Counted from the first letter of the stretch, positions 17,028 through 25,895 are shown. The stretch: 64,000 nucleotides of DNA from Bradyrhizobium sp. CSS354 (GCF_029051725.1 NZ_JAACFU010000001.1:124001-188000), one strand, 5' to 3'. Numbers and translations are program-made. Notes: generated by a model from the letters alone, not told the origin.

Positions 17028-18212
17028 TCAGCCTCCGACAGCCTGATAGGCCAGACGCTTGAATTCGAAGAAGAACGGATTCCAGAAGCCCATGTAGCGC
17101 TGCGCCATCAGCACACCGGCGGTATTGGCCTGCGGGCAGATCCACCAATGGGTGCCGGCAAGGCCGCCCCACTGGAATTCGCCGGTCGAGTTGGGAGGAT
17201 CGAACGGCATCGGCGCGAAGGTGACGGCGCCGCCGAGGCCAAAGCCCTTGCCGGGGATCGGGCCGAGATTGGCGAAGCGGATGTTCTCGCCGGCGGGCAG
17301 CTGGTTCGTCATCATCTGCCGCAGCGTCTCCGGCTTCAGTAGCGCATCCGAGCCGGGGAGCAGCGCCCGTATCAAAGCGAGCATGTCGGGCAAGGTCGAG
17401 ACCAGTCCGCCGCCGCCCGACAGCCGCGGGAATTGCCGCCGATAGGCCTGCGGATAAGGCAGGTCGTCGGCCCGGGTGAGGCCGGGCTTCATGGGATCGA
17501 GCACATCCGTGCCGTTGTAGAGCGCGACCAGCCTGCCCTGCTGCTCGTCCGGCACGTGGAAGCCAGTGTCGGTCATGCCGAGCGGATCGAAGATGCGCGC
17601 CTTGACGACGGCGTCGAGCGGCTTGCCGGAGACGAGCTCCACGACACGCCCAAGCACGTCGGTCGCCACCGAATATTCCCAGGACGCGCCGGGATGAAAG
17701 GACAGCGGCAGATCGGCGAGTTGATCGATCATGGCCGCCAGCGGCGTCGACGGATTGAGAACGCGCGCCTCATTATAGCCTTTGAACAGCACCATACCGG
17801 GATCGAAGATGCCGTAGCTGAGGCCGGAGGTGTGGGTCAGAAGCTGCCGGATCGTGATCGGGCTCTTCGCCGGCTCGACGTCGGCAAGGCTCAAAGCACC
17901 CGGCTTCAGAACCTTGCGATTGCCGAGTTGCGGCAGGAATTTCGCGACAACGTCATCGAGCCCGATCCGGCCGTCCTCGACCAGCAGCATGATCGCGCAG
18001 GTGACGAAGATCTTGGTATTGGAGAACGCGCGAAAAATGTGATCGGGCCGCAGCGCGGTGCCCGCCTCGCGATCGGCGAAACCGACGCATTGCTGATCGA
18101 CCACCTCGCGGCCCCGCAGCACCGCCCAGGATGCACCTGGAATGATCTCCTGATCGACGTAACGCTGCATTGCTGTCCGCGTGGCGGAAACATCAGGTGT
18201 TCTGGCGTCCAT
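17028..18212 (-). CDS. Serine hydrolase, beta-lactamase/EstB-like family
   Basis: The 394-residue protein has the SXXK motif in FSNTKIF, the second motif as WEYSVATDVLG, and a C-terminal GLAGTHWWI region. The usual YXN of class C beta-lactamases reads YSV here, which fits EstB-type esterases better than a beta-lactamase. No signal peptide is visible, so it is probably cytoplasmic. I start it at ATG 18212 (MDARTPD); the upstream extension to 18335 overlaps the GNAT gene and looks unrelated. Confidence 0.87.
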   Translation of the reverse strand: MDARTPDVSATRTAMQRYVDQEIIPGASWAVLRGREVVDQQCVGFADREAGTALRPDHIFRAFSNTKIFVTCAIMLLVEDGRIGLDDVVAKFLPQLGNRKVLKPGALSLADVEPAKSPITIRQLLTHTSGLSYGIFDPGMVLFKGYNEARVLNPSTPLAAMIDQLADLPLSFHPGASWEYSVATDVLGRVVELVSGKPLDAVVKARIFDPLGMTDTGFHVPDEQQGRLVALYNGTDVLDPMKPGLTRADDLPYPQAYRRQFPRLSGGGGLVSTLPDMLALIRALLPGSDALLKPETLRQMMTNQLPAGENIRFANLGPIPGKGFGLGGAVTFAPMPFDPPNSTGEFQWGGLAGTHWWICPQANTAGVLMAQRYMGFWNPFFFEFKRLAYQAVGG

Positions 18213-18286
18213 GTGTTTCCCCAATGATGGCCGGGATCGATATAGCGTGAATTCGCCAGATGAGAAGCCTGTCCGGACGGCGCAGC

Positions 18287-18979
18287 TCATTCCTGCTTCA
18301 TGAACGCAGTCACGTGCAGGCTGCGCCGAATCCACATCCCCTGCCGCTCGTACAGCGCGATGGCCGAGGAGTTGCTCGAGAACACGTGCAGGAACGGAAT
18401 TTCGCCGCGCGCCTCGATCTGGCGCGCGACCGCCGCCAGCAGCGCCTGCGCGTAGCCCCGCCCGCGATGGTCGGGGCGGACGCAGACAGCCGTCATCTCG
18501 ACGAAATTGCCGGGCCTCATACGCTCGCCGGCCATCGCGACCAATTCGCCGCCGGCGCGGATGCCGAGAAACGTTCCGAGCTCGTGCGTGCGCCGCGCAA
18601 ATGGACCGGGCTTCGTCAACTCCGTCAATGCCATCATGGCGGGAACGTCGGCCGCACCCAGCTGGACGATCTCGGCATCGCGAAGCGGACTGTCGGCCGG
18701 AGCACCGATCATCTGCTCGCAGGGTCCGGCCAGCACGACCTTGAAACCTGCGGGAACATCGACGGCCTCCGGTGTGAACAGTGCGGCGACCTGCGAGCCC
18801 GACAGGAGATCACGGAGCGCGGCAAAGCTCGCCTCGGACATGTCGACCATGTCAGCAAAGGGCGTCACGTCCACCGGATAGCGCAACGCTCGCGGGCCAC
18901 CTTCGGCCAGATGTTTGTGGCTGGTCGTCAGCGCGCTCCAGATCGGGCGATCCAGCAGCGTCACGTCACTGTTGGACAC
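18287..18979 (-). CDS. GNAT family N-acetyltransferase (FR47-like)
   Basis: The 230-residue protein has a C-terminal acetyltransferase fold with MTAVCVRPDHRGRGYAQALLAAV as the acetyl-CoA binding motif A (R/Q-G-x-G/A as RGRGYA) and VFSSNSSAIALYERQGM. The N-terminal 100 residues are the partner half typical of FR47-like enzymes. The GTG start at 18979 lies four bases after the Lin0512 gene stop. The acyl acceptor is unknown. Confidence 0.87.
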   Translation of the reverse strand: MSNSDVTLLDRPIWSALTTSHKHLAEGGPRALRYPVDVTPFADMVDMSEASFAALRDLLSGSQVAALFTPEAVDVPAGFKVVLAGPCEQMIGAPADSPLRDAEIVQLGAADVPAMMALTELTKPGPFARRTHELGTFLGIRAGGELVAMAGERMRPGNFVEMTAVCVRPDHRGRGYAQALLAAVARQIEARGEIPFLHVFSSNSSAIALYERQGMWIRRSLHVTAFMKQE

Positions 18980-18983
18980 CGGC

Positions 18984-19331
18984 CTAGTCCTTTTCGAAGC
19001 TGACGATGACGGCGGCATTGGCGATGAGGATGGGGTCGTTGCCCTGTTCCGGGGCCGAGGGAATCTCCAGTCCGCCCTTCACCGCGTTGACGGTGACCGT
19101 GCCGTAAGGCAGCTCCTTCGCGACCGCATCCTTGTCGACGGCTTCGGGATTCGGCACCGCGATCGTGACGTCCACGAACATGTCGTTCGCAGTCTTGTCA
19201 ATCATCCGGAAGAAGCCGAGGCTCGAATGCCTGATGGCATCAGAGACGGCACGCTTCGCCGCCTTGGTGGCGTCCCTGCCATGGACGTCGACACCCATGC
19301 CCATCTCGGTGATACAGCGAACGCGAGCCAT
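18984..19331 (-). CDS. Lin0512 family protein
   Basis: The 115-residue protein has the conserved family start RCITEMGMGVDVHGRDATKAAKRAVSDAIRHSS (key elements TEMGMGVDVHG and KAAKRAVSDAI). The C-terminal half is NPEAVDKDAVAKELPYG. Lin0512 proteins are small, ring-forming cytoplasmic proteins without settled function. ATG 19331 was chosen over an upstream extension rich in asparagine and glutamine. It probably forms an operon with the GNAT gene. Confidence 0.85.
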   Translation of the reverse strand: MARVRCITEMGMGVDVHGRDATKAAKRAVSDAIRHSSLGFFRMIDKTANDMFVDVTIAVPNPEAVDKDAVAKELPYGTVTVNAVKGGLEIPSAPEQGNDPILIANAAVIVSFEKD

Positions 19332-19401
19332 GTCTTTGTCCTGTGATTGATTAGATTGGTTGATGCAAGTTGTTATCGCATTTTGGTTGATCGTCATACT
19401 C

Positions 19402-19487
19402 CGTCATTGCGAGGAGCGAAGCGAGGAAGCAATCCAGACTGCCCCTGCGGAAAAAGTCTGGATTGCTTCGCTTCGCTCGCAATGACG
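19402..19487. repeat. Intergenic palindromic repeat, family B copy 1
   Basis: The element begins CGTCATTGCGAGGAGCGAAGCG, passes CAATCCAGA, and returns as TCTGGATTGCTTCGCTTCGCTCGCAATGACG, so the whole can fold into one long hairpin. Related copies lie at 43281-43367 and 52962-53047. It sits between the Lin0512 and ThDP-enzyme genes. Confidence 0.85.
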
Positions 19488-19512
19488 ACGGAGGCAACCG
19501 CATCGCACAAAC

Positions 19513-21177
19513 TCACGCCTTCGACTTCTCCCGCGCCCGCAGTTCGTCGACGAGCACCCGCACATTCTCCGAATAATCGATTGGGATCACGACCAGATGC
19601 ACGCCGCCCTCCTTGAAGGCGGCATCCAGCGTCGGGCCAAAAGTGTCGATGCTCTCGATGCGATGTCCCTTCGCTCCATAGGCCCTCGCGTACAGGACGA
19701 AATCGGGATTGCCAAAGGTCATGCCAAAATCGGCGAAGTGATCGACGGCCTGTTTCCAGCGGATCATGCCGTAGGCGTTGTCCTCGAGCACCAGCACGAC
19801 CAGATTGAGCTTGAGGCGGACGGCGGTCTCCATCTCCTGGCTGTTCATCATGAAGCCGCCGTCGCCGGCGACCGCGAGCACGCGGCGCTCCGGATAGAGC
19901 ATCGCGGCCATCATCGCCGACGGCAGGCCGGCGCCCATCGTCGCCAGCGCATTGTCGAGTAGCAGCGTGTTGGCGACGCGGGTGCGATAGTTGCGCGCGA
20001 ACCAGATCTTGTACATGCCGTTGTCGAGCGCGACGATGCCGTTCTCCGGAATGACCTGCCGGATGTCGTGCACGATGCGTTGCGGCGTCGGCGGCCAGCG
20101 CGCTTCGGTGGCGCGGTCGGCGATCTGCGAGAGAATCTTTTCGCGCAGTGGCAGTAGCGCGGCGGCTTGCGGCAGCTTGCCTTCGAGCCGGTCGGCGAGC
20201 AGCTCCAGGCTCGGGCCGACATCGCCGACGACTTCCGCATCGGGAAAGTAGACAAGCTCGACGCTGGCCGGCGTGTAGCTAACGTGAATCACCTTCGGGC
20301 CCGACGGCCCCATGATGAAGGGCGGCTTCTCGATCGGGTCGTGGCCGATCGCGACGATCAGATCGGCGGCGTCGATCGCGTCATGAACGTAGTCGCGCTC
20401 GGACAGCGCGGCGGTGCCCATGTAGAGATTGGTGCCGCCGGGCACCGTGCCCTTCCCCATCTGCGTGGTGAAGAAGGGAATGCCGGTCCGCCGCACGAAG
20501 CTGGCGATGCCGTGGGTCGCGCGCGGCCGGCTGGTCGCGGCGCCCATCATCACCAGCGGGTGCTTCGCGGCCAAAATCATCTCGGCGGCGCGGTCGAGCG
20601 CGGCGCGATGGGCGACCGGGATCTCGATCGGATGAACCGGGATTATCGGGACATCAGGCACTTCATCGCCTGCGATGTCCTCAGGCAGTTCGAGATGCAC
20701 CGGCCCCGGTCGCTCCTCCATCGCCACGCGAAACGCGTCGCGGACCACGGTCGGGATGCTGGAGGCGCTGATGATCTGCCGTGACAGTTTCGTCAGCGGC
20801 TTCATGGTGGCGACCACATCGACGATCTGGAAACGCGCCTGCCGGCTGCTCATGATCGGCTTCTGGCCGGTGATCAAAATCATCGGCATCGCGCCAAGAT
20901 GCGCATACGCCGCGCCCGTCGACAGATTGAGAGCGCCCGGGCCGAGCGTCGAAAGACATACTCCGGGCTTGCCGGTCAGCCGTCCGTGCGTCGCGGCCAT
21001 GAAGGCGGCGGCCTGCTCGTGACGGGTCAGGATCAGTTCGATTTTGGAGGTGCGGAGCGATTCCACCAGATCGAGATTCTCCTCGCCGGGCACGCCGAAG
21101 ATGCGGTCGACACCTTCGTTCTCCAACGCGGCGACAAACAGGTCGGATCCTTTTGCTTTGCGTTCCTGCCCACTCAT
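19513..21177 (-). CDS. Acetolactate synthase-like ThDP-dependent enzyme
   Basis: The 554-residue protein has the three-domain ThDP layout: IFGVPGEENLDLVESL at the start, the activating glutamate in TRHEQAAAFMA (Glu54), and the C-terminal ThDP/Mg motif beginning GDGGFMMNSQEMETA. VLEDNAYGMIRWKQ follows the motif. It looks like the catabolic acetolactate synthase group (AlsS-like), which converts pyruvate to acetolactate without a regulatory subunit; none is encoded nearby. Substrate assignment within this superfamily is uncertain. Confidence 0.85.
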   Translation of the reverse strand: MSGQERKAKGSDLFVAALENEGVDRIFGVPGEENLDLVESLRTSKIELILTRHEQAAAFMAATHGRLTGKPGVCLSTLGPGALNLSTGAAYAHLGAMPMILITGQKPIMSSRQARFQIVDVVATMKPLTKLSRQIISASSIPTVVRDAFRVAMEERPGPVHLELPEDIAGDEVPDVPIIPVHPIEIPVAHRAALDRAAEMILAAKHPLVMMGAATSRPRATHGIASFVRRTGIPFFTTQMGKGTVPGGTNLYMGTAALSERDYVHDAIDAADLIVAIGHDPIEKPPFIMGPSGPKVIHVSYTPASVELVYFPDAEVVGDVGPSLELLADRLEGKLPQAAALLPLREKILSQIADRATEARWPPTPQRIVHDIRQVIPENGIVALDNGMYKIWFARNYRTRVANTLLLDNALATMGAGLPSAMMAAMLYPERRVLAVAGDGGFMMNSQEMETAVRLKLNLVVLVLEDNAYGMIRWKQAVDHFADFGMTFGNPDFVLYARAYGAKGHRIESIDTFGPTLDAAFKEGGVHLVVIPIDYSENVRVLVDELRAREKSKA

Positions 21178-21350
21178 GTCGCCTCCCGGTCACAATGTCG
21201 GCTCCCGTGTTCCACGGCAGCCGGTGCATGGTAACGGTCCGCGGCGCGGGCACAACTCACAAAGAGGCGCGCAGCTGCATCATCCCCGTGGCGACAAGCT
21301 CATCCCTTCGTGTCCTTGCAAGCCCCATGCGCTGTGCTATCGCTCAGGCG

Positions 21351-21704
21351 ATGACTCCCAAAACTTTCGAAACCCGCTGCCTGCGCCTGCCCGCCGTCAC
21401 CAAGGTGGTGCAGTGGGAGGGCACCTCCGTGTTCAAGGTCGGCGGCAAGATGTTCGCACTCGGCGGCGGCTTTGCCGCGCGCTCCGGCGGCTACATGTTC
21501 AAGGTCTCGAACATGGCCTATGCCATGCTGATCGAGCACGGCCTCGCGCGGCCGGCGCCGTATCTAGCGCGCGCCAAATGGGTGCAGCTCGTCGGCAACA
21601 ACGCACTGCCGGACGCCGAGCTCACGGGCTATCTGGCGCAGGCGCACGCGCTGATCGCGGCGAAACTCACGCGGAAGTCCCGCAAGGCGCTGGGCCTCGA
21701 CTGA
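21351..21704 (+). CDS. MmcQ/YjbR family protein
   Basis: The 117-residue protein shows the family pattern: FETRCLRLPAVTKVVQWEGTSVFKVGGKMFA (key WEGTSVFKVGGKMFA), FKVSNMAYAMLIEHG, and a C-terminal LIAAKLTRKSRKALGL. The fold is the CyaY-like/YjbR DNA-binding-like type; function is unsettled. ATG 21351 was chosen because the homology begins there. It is divergent from the ThDP enzyme gene. Confidence 0.87.
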   Translation: MTPKTFETRCLRLPAVTKVVQWEGTSVFKVGGKMFALGGGFAARSGGYMFKVSNMAYAMLIEHGLARPAPYLARAKWVQLVGNNALPDAELTGYLAQAHALIAAKLTRKSRKALGLD

Positions 21705-21739
21705 AGCGCAGCCGCAGCTGAAGCGAAAGCCTGCACAGA

Positions 21740-21776
21740 TTGACTCCGATGATATGCCTGACTAAAGTCAGACATC
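21740..21776 (+). promoter_or_regulatory. Promoter and operator of the MarR-GNAT gene, probable leaderless start
   Basis: A sigma-70-type promoter reads TTGACT (21740-21745), 17 bases, TAAAGT (21763-21768). A near-perfect palindrome, CTGACT-AA-AGTCAG at 21758-21771 (extending to 21755-21774 with one mismatch), covers the -10 element. The expected transcription start falls at about 21775-21777, which is the ATG itself. A MarR protein encoded immediately downstream is the obvious candidate repressor of this site. Confidence 0.65.
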
Positions 21777-22649
21777 ATGCTCGACCCTGTTTCCCGCGTC
21801 CGCCGCTTCAACCGCGCCGTCACGTCCGCTGTCGGCGCGCTCGACACGTCGTTCCTGGGACGCGGACGGCCATTGGGGGCGGCGCGCGTGCTCAACTCGA
21901 TCGGGCATGGACGTTCGGACGTGGCCGAGATCCGCGACTATCTGGCACTCGATTCCGGCCTGATGAGCCGTCTGCTCCGCAGCCTCGAGGATGAAGGGCT
22001 GGTCGAGACCAACGCGCATGACGACGATGCCCGCCGCCGCGTGGTATCGTTGACGCGTGCGGGCCGGCGCGAGTTCGCGGCCTATGAGGCGCTGTCGAAC
22101 ACGCAGGCCGAGGGCTTCCTCGCACAACATTCGCAACGCGAGGCGCTGCTGGCGGCGATGGATTTGATTGCTTCCGCATTGACGCGCGAGCGCGTCGCGC
22201 TGGAGGAGATGGATCCGCGCAGCGAACAGGCCCGTTATTGTCTCGGCGAATATTATGGCGAGCTCGGCCGCCGCTTCAAGCAGGGGTTCGACGTCTCGCT
22301 GTCGCGCGATCCTGACGCCAAGGACATGCGCCGCCCGCGCGGCACCTTCATCGTGGCGATGTCGGACACGCTGCCGGTCGGCTGCGTCGGGCTGAAGGGC
22401 ACGGATCACGGCTATGCCGAGATCAAGCGGCTGTGGGTCGCACCGGCGGCGCGCGGATTGCGGCTCGGCCGGCGCCTGATGGACGCGACCGAGGATGCCG
22501 CGCGCGGGCTCGGCATCAAGCTGCTGCGGCTTGACACCAACAGCGCGCTGGCGGAGGCCGGCCAGCTCTACCGGCGAAGCGGCTGGAGCGAGATCGCCCG
22601 CTTCAATGACGATCCCTACCCGGACCTGTTCTTCGAAAAACGTCTGTGA
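21777..22649 (+). CDS. MarR-type regulator fused to GNAT acetyltransferase
   Basis: The 290-residue protein joins an N-terminal winged-helix MarR domain (about residues 1-140, with LGAARVLNSIG, EIRDYLALDSGLMSRLLRSLEDEGLVE and the wing DDDARRRVVSLT) to a C-terminal GNAT domain (about 150-290, with EIKRLWVAPAARGLRLGRRLMD as acetyl-CoA motif and LYRRSGWSEIARFNDDPYPDLFFEK). Such fusions are common in Proteobacteria and are thought to couple ligand acetylation to regulation. No ribosome binding site precedes the ATG; see the promoter entry. It stands alone. Confidence 0.92.
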   Translation: MLDPVSRVRRFNRAVTSAVGALDTSFLGRGRPLGAARVLNSIGHGRSDVAEIRDYLALDSGLMSRLLRSLEDEGLVETNAHDDDARRRVVSLTRAGRREFAAYEALSNTQAEGFLAQHSQREALLAAMDLIASALTRERVALEEMDPRSEQARYCLGEYYGELGRRFKQGFDVSLSRDPDAKDMRRPRGTFIVAMSDTLPVGCVGLKGTDHGYAEIKRLWVAPAARGLRLGRRLMDATEDAARGLGIKLLRLDTNSALAEAGQLYRRSGWSEIARFNDDPYPDLFFEKRL

Positions 22650-22706
22650 GCGCCGGCGCCGATCGCAGCGTTGCCGCGTTATGGTCGGAGCCGCAGGAGC
22701 AACGCC

Positions 22707-23093
22707 ATGACCAGGTCAGACCTCGCCGACATCTTCCGCAACTACATCGCCTGCCTGAACCGGCAGGATTGGCCCGCCCTCGGACAGTTCGTCCACGATG
22801 ACGTCGTCCACAATGCGCGACCGTTCGGACTGTCCGGCTATCGAGCCATGCTGGAGCAGGATTTTCGCGAAATTCCGGATCTGCATTTCAACGTCGAGCT
22901 GCTGGTCTGCGATCCGCCCCACATCGCGTCCCGGCTGACGTTCGATTGCACGCCGGCTGGAACGTTTCTGGGGCTGGATGTGAACGGCAGGCGCGTGTCC
23001 TTCTGCGAAAACGTGTTCTATCAATTTCGCGACGGAAAAATACGGCAGGTGTGGTCCATCGTCGACAAGCCCGCGATCGAGGCGCAGCTCTAG
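22707..23093 (+). CDS. SnoaL/NTF2-like ester cyclase family protein
   Basis: The 128-residue protein fits the SnoaL-like fold: IFRNYIACLNRQDWPALGQFVHDDVVHN, then a YRAMLEQDFREIPDLHFNVE helix-strand pair and GKIRQVWSIVDKPAIEAQL at the end. These small proteins act as polyketide or ester cyclases, or as binding proteins. ATG 22707 follows AGGAG closely. No pathway partner is adjacent, so substrate is unknown. Confidence 0.85.
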   Translation: MTRSDLADIFRNYIACLNRQDWPALGQFVHDDVVHNARPFGLSGYRAMLEQDFREIPDLHFNVELLVCDPPHIASRLTFDCTPAGTFLGLDVNGRRVSFCENVFYQFRDGKIRQVWSIVDKPAIEAQL

Positions 23094-23115
23094 CGCTGCG
23101 CCTCGATGAACCTGC

Positions 23116-24336
23116 TTAGGCCGCCGCGGGCGCCAATTCCGCTCGCGGCTTCGGGAACGGCTTGAAATTCATCGCCATCAGGAAGGCGCCGAGGCCCATC
23201 GCCCAGGAGGCGATATAGAGCCAGACGTAGCTCGAGAACGCATCGTAGATCAGGCCGCCGGCGAGCGGGCCCGTGGCCATGCCGAGACTGCCGGCCATCG
23301 CGGTGCCGCCGATCACCGTCCCCATCATCTTGAGCGGAAAGTTTTCGCGGATCAGCACCGCGTAGAGCGGCATGGTGCCGGCATAGATGAAACCGAAGAC
23401 GGCCCCGACCGCATAAAATGTCGTGAGCTGGTGCGCGAAGACATAGGCGAGTGCGCCAAACGCCTGCAGCAGCAGGCCCGAGACGAGCACGCGCTTGGCG
23501 CCGAAGCGGTCACCCATCAGGCCGAAGGCGATGCGTCCGCCGAGGCCGGCAAAGCCCTCGATGCTGTAGATCGTCACCGCCGCGACCAGCGGGATGCCGC
23601 AGCTCACGGCATAGGAGACGGTGTGGATGATCGGGCCGGAATGGGTGGCGCAGCAGAAGAAGTTGGTCGCGAGCAGGATCAGGAATTGCGGTGAGCGCAG
23701 CGCCTCTCCCATCGACATCTCACCTTGCACGGCGCTCTCGCCCGCTGGCGCGACGGCGGCGTGCGCGAGCGCCGGCGGGCGGCGCACCAGGAACGAGACC
23801 GGGATCATGATGGCGCCGACCACCAGCGCCACGATCTGCATCGAGGTGCGCCAGTCGTGGCCGGAGACGAGCCAGGCCGCGAGCGGCGCCATCGTCATCG
23901 GCGCCATGCCCATGCCGGCCGAAACCAGCGAGACCGCAAGGCTGCGATGGGTGTCGAACCAGCCGGTCACGGTCGCCATCATCGGCGCGAAGATCGCGGC
24001 ACAGGACGCCCCGACCAGAAGGCCAAAGACGAACTGAAACGCCAACAGCGAGGTGGCATGGCTCGCCGCGAACAGGCTCACGGTCAGCGCCGTGGATCCC
24101 GTCAGCACCACCGGCCGCGGCCCGAACCGATCCGTCAACGTGCCCCAGGCCATGCTGGTGCAGGCCATCGCCAGAAAGCCGATCGTCATCGCGCTCGAGA
24201 TGCCGGTCACGGACCAGCCGGTATCCTTTGCGATCGGCTGCAGGAACACCGGCAGCGAAAACATGCCGCCGATGGCGACGCAGCCGAGCAAGCCGCCCGC
24301 GGCGACGATCACCCAGCGATAGGAGGAAGAGTTCAT
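23116..24336 (-). CDS. MFS transporter (monocarboxylate/oxalate-formate-type)
   Basis: The 406-residue protein has about 12 membrane segments and the MFS loop motif GTLTDRFGPRPVVL after segment 2, repeated as FGLMGDRFGAKRVLVSG in the second half. The general pattern (VFLQPIAKDTGWSVTGISSAMT) fits the oxalate/formate and monocarboxylate antiporter branch often seen in Bradyrhizobium. The substrate is not determinable. It is convergent with the SnoaL-like gene. Confidence 0.9.
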   Translation of the reverse strand: MNSSSYRWVIVAAGGLLGCVAIGGMFSLPVFLQPIAKDTGWSVTGISSAMTIGFLAMACTSMAWGTLTDRFGPRPVVLTGSTALTVSLFAASHATSLLAFQFVFGLLVGASCAAIFAPMMATVTGWFDTHRSLAVSLVSAGMGMAPMTMAPLAAWLVSGHDWRTSMQIVALVVGAIMIPVSFLVRRPPALAHAAVAPAGESAVQGEMSMGEALRSPQFLILLATNFFCCATHSGPIIHTVSYAVSCGIPLVAAVTIYSIEGFAGLGGRIAFGLMGDRFGAKRVLVSGLLLQAFGALAYVFAHQLTTFYAVGAVFGFIYAGTMPLYAVLIRENFPLKMMGTVIGGTAMAGSLGMATGPLAGGLIYDAFSSYVWLYIASWAMGLGAFLMAMNFKPFPKPRAELAPAAA

Positions 24337-24607
24337 TTTGGTTTCCCGTCAGGTCTGTCTGGGTGGAAGACGAATGGGAACATGGTGGACCGGCAGCCCG
24401 GCGCAAGTTTTTGCGGCACGCTTTTGCGACCTGCCAAACAAAAAATGCGAAAACAACCCCATGCACAGTAGCCGGACGCTTTGGGATCAAGGACTTACAG
24501 CGCAGCTCTTTGGGGTGCGAGGAACCGGCGTTTGACTCGTCGGGCAAAACACCTGCATGATGGCAGCATCCCGCAAATCCTATAGCAAGGCTTCAAAGCG
24601 CAAGGCT

Positions 24608-25186
24608 TCAAACAGCCTCGCTGCGCCGCCACTCGCCGACCGTGAGCCAGATCGCCGAGACCAGGAAGTAGAGCGCACCAACGCCGGCATATCCCGCGAC
24701 AGTCGCGATCGAGGGAACCGCAGGCGTCGTCGCCTGAACGATGAAGAAGCCGCCTGCAAGCGCCGACTGGCCACCGCTGAGCACCATGGCCCATTGCGCG
24801 CCAAAACTCCGCCAGCGGCGGATGGCCGTCCCCAACTGCAGCAGTCCAGACACAATCGCCCACGCCCCGAAGATTCCGAGCACCCAGTTCATGCTCGACT
24901 GGAGGGCGACGACGACCGCGATGGTTGCCGCAACGCTTGCCATAGCGTTGAAAACCTGGGTGCGATTCTGATCGAAGCCGCCGCTGCGCAAGGCGTCCGC
25001 GAAGTTGGCCGCGGCGTCCCATGCCGGATAGAGGACCAGCAAGGCGCCGGCGATGACTGGAGAAGAAGCCCCGGCGGCAAACGCAGCAGCAACCCAGGCG
25101 ACCGAGAACGCCGCTCGCACGAAGTAGTATTGCTTCAGCCATCGCGCACGATCGGCACGAACCAGATCCAATTGATATTGCGCCAC
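24608..25186 (-). CDS. DUF308-like integral membrane protein
   Basis: The 192-residue protein has about six hydrophobic segments arranged in pairs, like HdeD/DUF308 proteins, with a basic N-terminal helix (DLVRADRARWLKQYYFVRAAFS). Start GTG 25186 follows GGAGAG with seven bases between. A TetR-type operator lies at 25201-25216, only 15 bases upstream, and the TetR gene follows in the same direction upstream. It is therefore the likely target of that repressor. Function unknown, possibly membrane stress or efflux related. Confidence 0.75.
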   Translation of the reverse strand: MAQYQLDLVRADRARWLKQYYFVRAAFSVAWVAAAFAAGASSPVIAGALLVLYPAWDAAANFADALRSGGFDQNRTQVFNAMASVAATIAVVVALQSSMNWVLGIFGAWAIVSGLLQLGTAIRRWRSFGAQWAMVLSGGQSALAGGFFIVQATTPAVPSIATVAGYAGVGALYFLVSAIWLTVGEWRRSEAV

Positions 25187-25200
25187 TGCAGTCTCTCCTA

Positions 25201-25216
25201 TACCTACTAGTTGGTA
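25201..25216. promoter_or_regulatory. TetR operator site 1 (upstream of DUF308-like gene)
   Basis: TACCTACTAGTTGGTA is a 16-base imperfect palindrome (TACC-N8-GGTA, centre ACTAGT, one mismatched pair). It shares 14 of 16 bases with the site at 25880-25895 in front of the tetR-family gene. Position directly upstream of the ribosome binding site suits repression. Confidence 0.7.
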
Positions 25217-25284
25217 GTCTCGCACGCAGCGAAGCCGACTTCGCTCCAGCCCACCTGCGAGCTGCGTTCGTTCGCTGATGTCTC

Positions 25285-25869
25285 TCAGTGCTTGTTGGAC
25301 AGCCGGTCCAGCAACGGGGTGGTGATCACACCGAACATTTTTGGATCGCCATAGGCACGCGCCGACAGCATCGCGCCGTGAATGGTCGCCATGAATCCTT
25401 CCGCCTCGACCCGGGCTGTGCCGGAGAGCTTGAGTTGCCCCTTCCGCTTGCCACGCTCCATGACGGCCGTCAGCCAGGAAGCCAGTGAGCGGAAGTGCGC
25501 ACGGACTTCGAGCGCGACCTCCTCCGGCAAGATCGGGAGCTCGCTCGCCAGCAGCGCGCAGACGCAGAACGGCGCCGTCGCATCATTGATGCACGCCTTC
25601 CAATACGCGACATAGTTTTCGAGCTGGTCGCGCGGATCAGGGACATTGCGCTCGAGCGCGGACAGTCCGGCCTCGGCTTCGGCGCGGTAGCGCGACACGA
25701 GGGTGCGGACCAGATCGACCTTGCTGGCGAAATGGTGGTGGATGCTTGGCTTGCGGATGCCGACCACATCGGCCACGTCGGCGTAGCTGAAACCATTATA
25801 GCCGCCCGCGATGATCAAGCTGCGCGCGCAGGCCAGGATGTCGTCGGCAGTCGAGGAAACATTAGTCAT
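25285..25869 (-). CDS. TetR/AcrR family transcriptional regulator
   Basis: The 194-residue protein has an N-terminal helix-turn-helix domain (DILACARSLIIAGGYNGFSYADVADVVGIRKPSIHHHFASKVDLV, with the recognition helix at IRKPSIHHHF) and a helical ligand-binding domain with FCVCALLASELPILPEEV, which contains two cysteines. It resembles the TetR group that reacts to electrophiles or thiol stress. It probably represses itself and the DUF308-like gene through the shared operator sequence. Confidence 0.93.
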   Translation of the reverse strand: MTNVSSTADDILACARSLIIAGGYNGFSYADVADVVGIRKPSIHHHFASKVDLVRTLVSRYRAEAEAGLSALERNVPDPRDQLENYVAYWKACINDATAPFCVCALLASELPILPEEVALEVRAHFRSLASWLTAVMERGKRKGQLKLSGTARVEAEGFMATIHGAMLSARAYGDPKMFGVITTPLLDRLSNKH

Positions 25870-25879
25870 GACCTTAAGC

Positions 25880-25895
25880 TACCTTCCAGTTGGTA
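25880..25895. promoter_or_regulatory. TetR operator site 2 (autoregulation)
   Basis: TACCTTCCAGTTGGTA, flanked by C and G to give CTACC...GGTAG, lies 11-26 bases upstream of the tetR-family start codon. It matches site 1 at 25201-25216 in 14 of 16 positions. The pair supports autoregulation by the adjacent repressor. Confidence 0.7.

Noticed and set aside
18213..18335. N-terminal extension of the EstB-like hydrolase
   Set aside because: It overlaps the GNAT gene and does not look like a signal peptide; the ATG at 18212 fits the family start.
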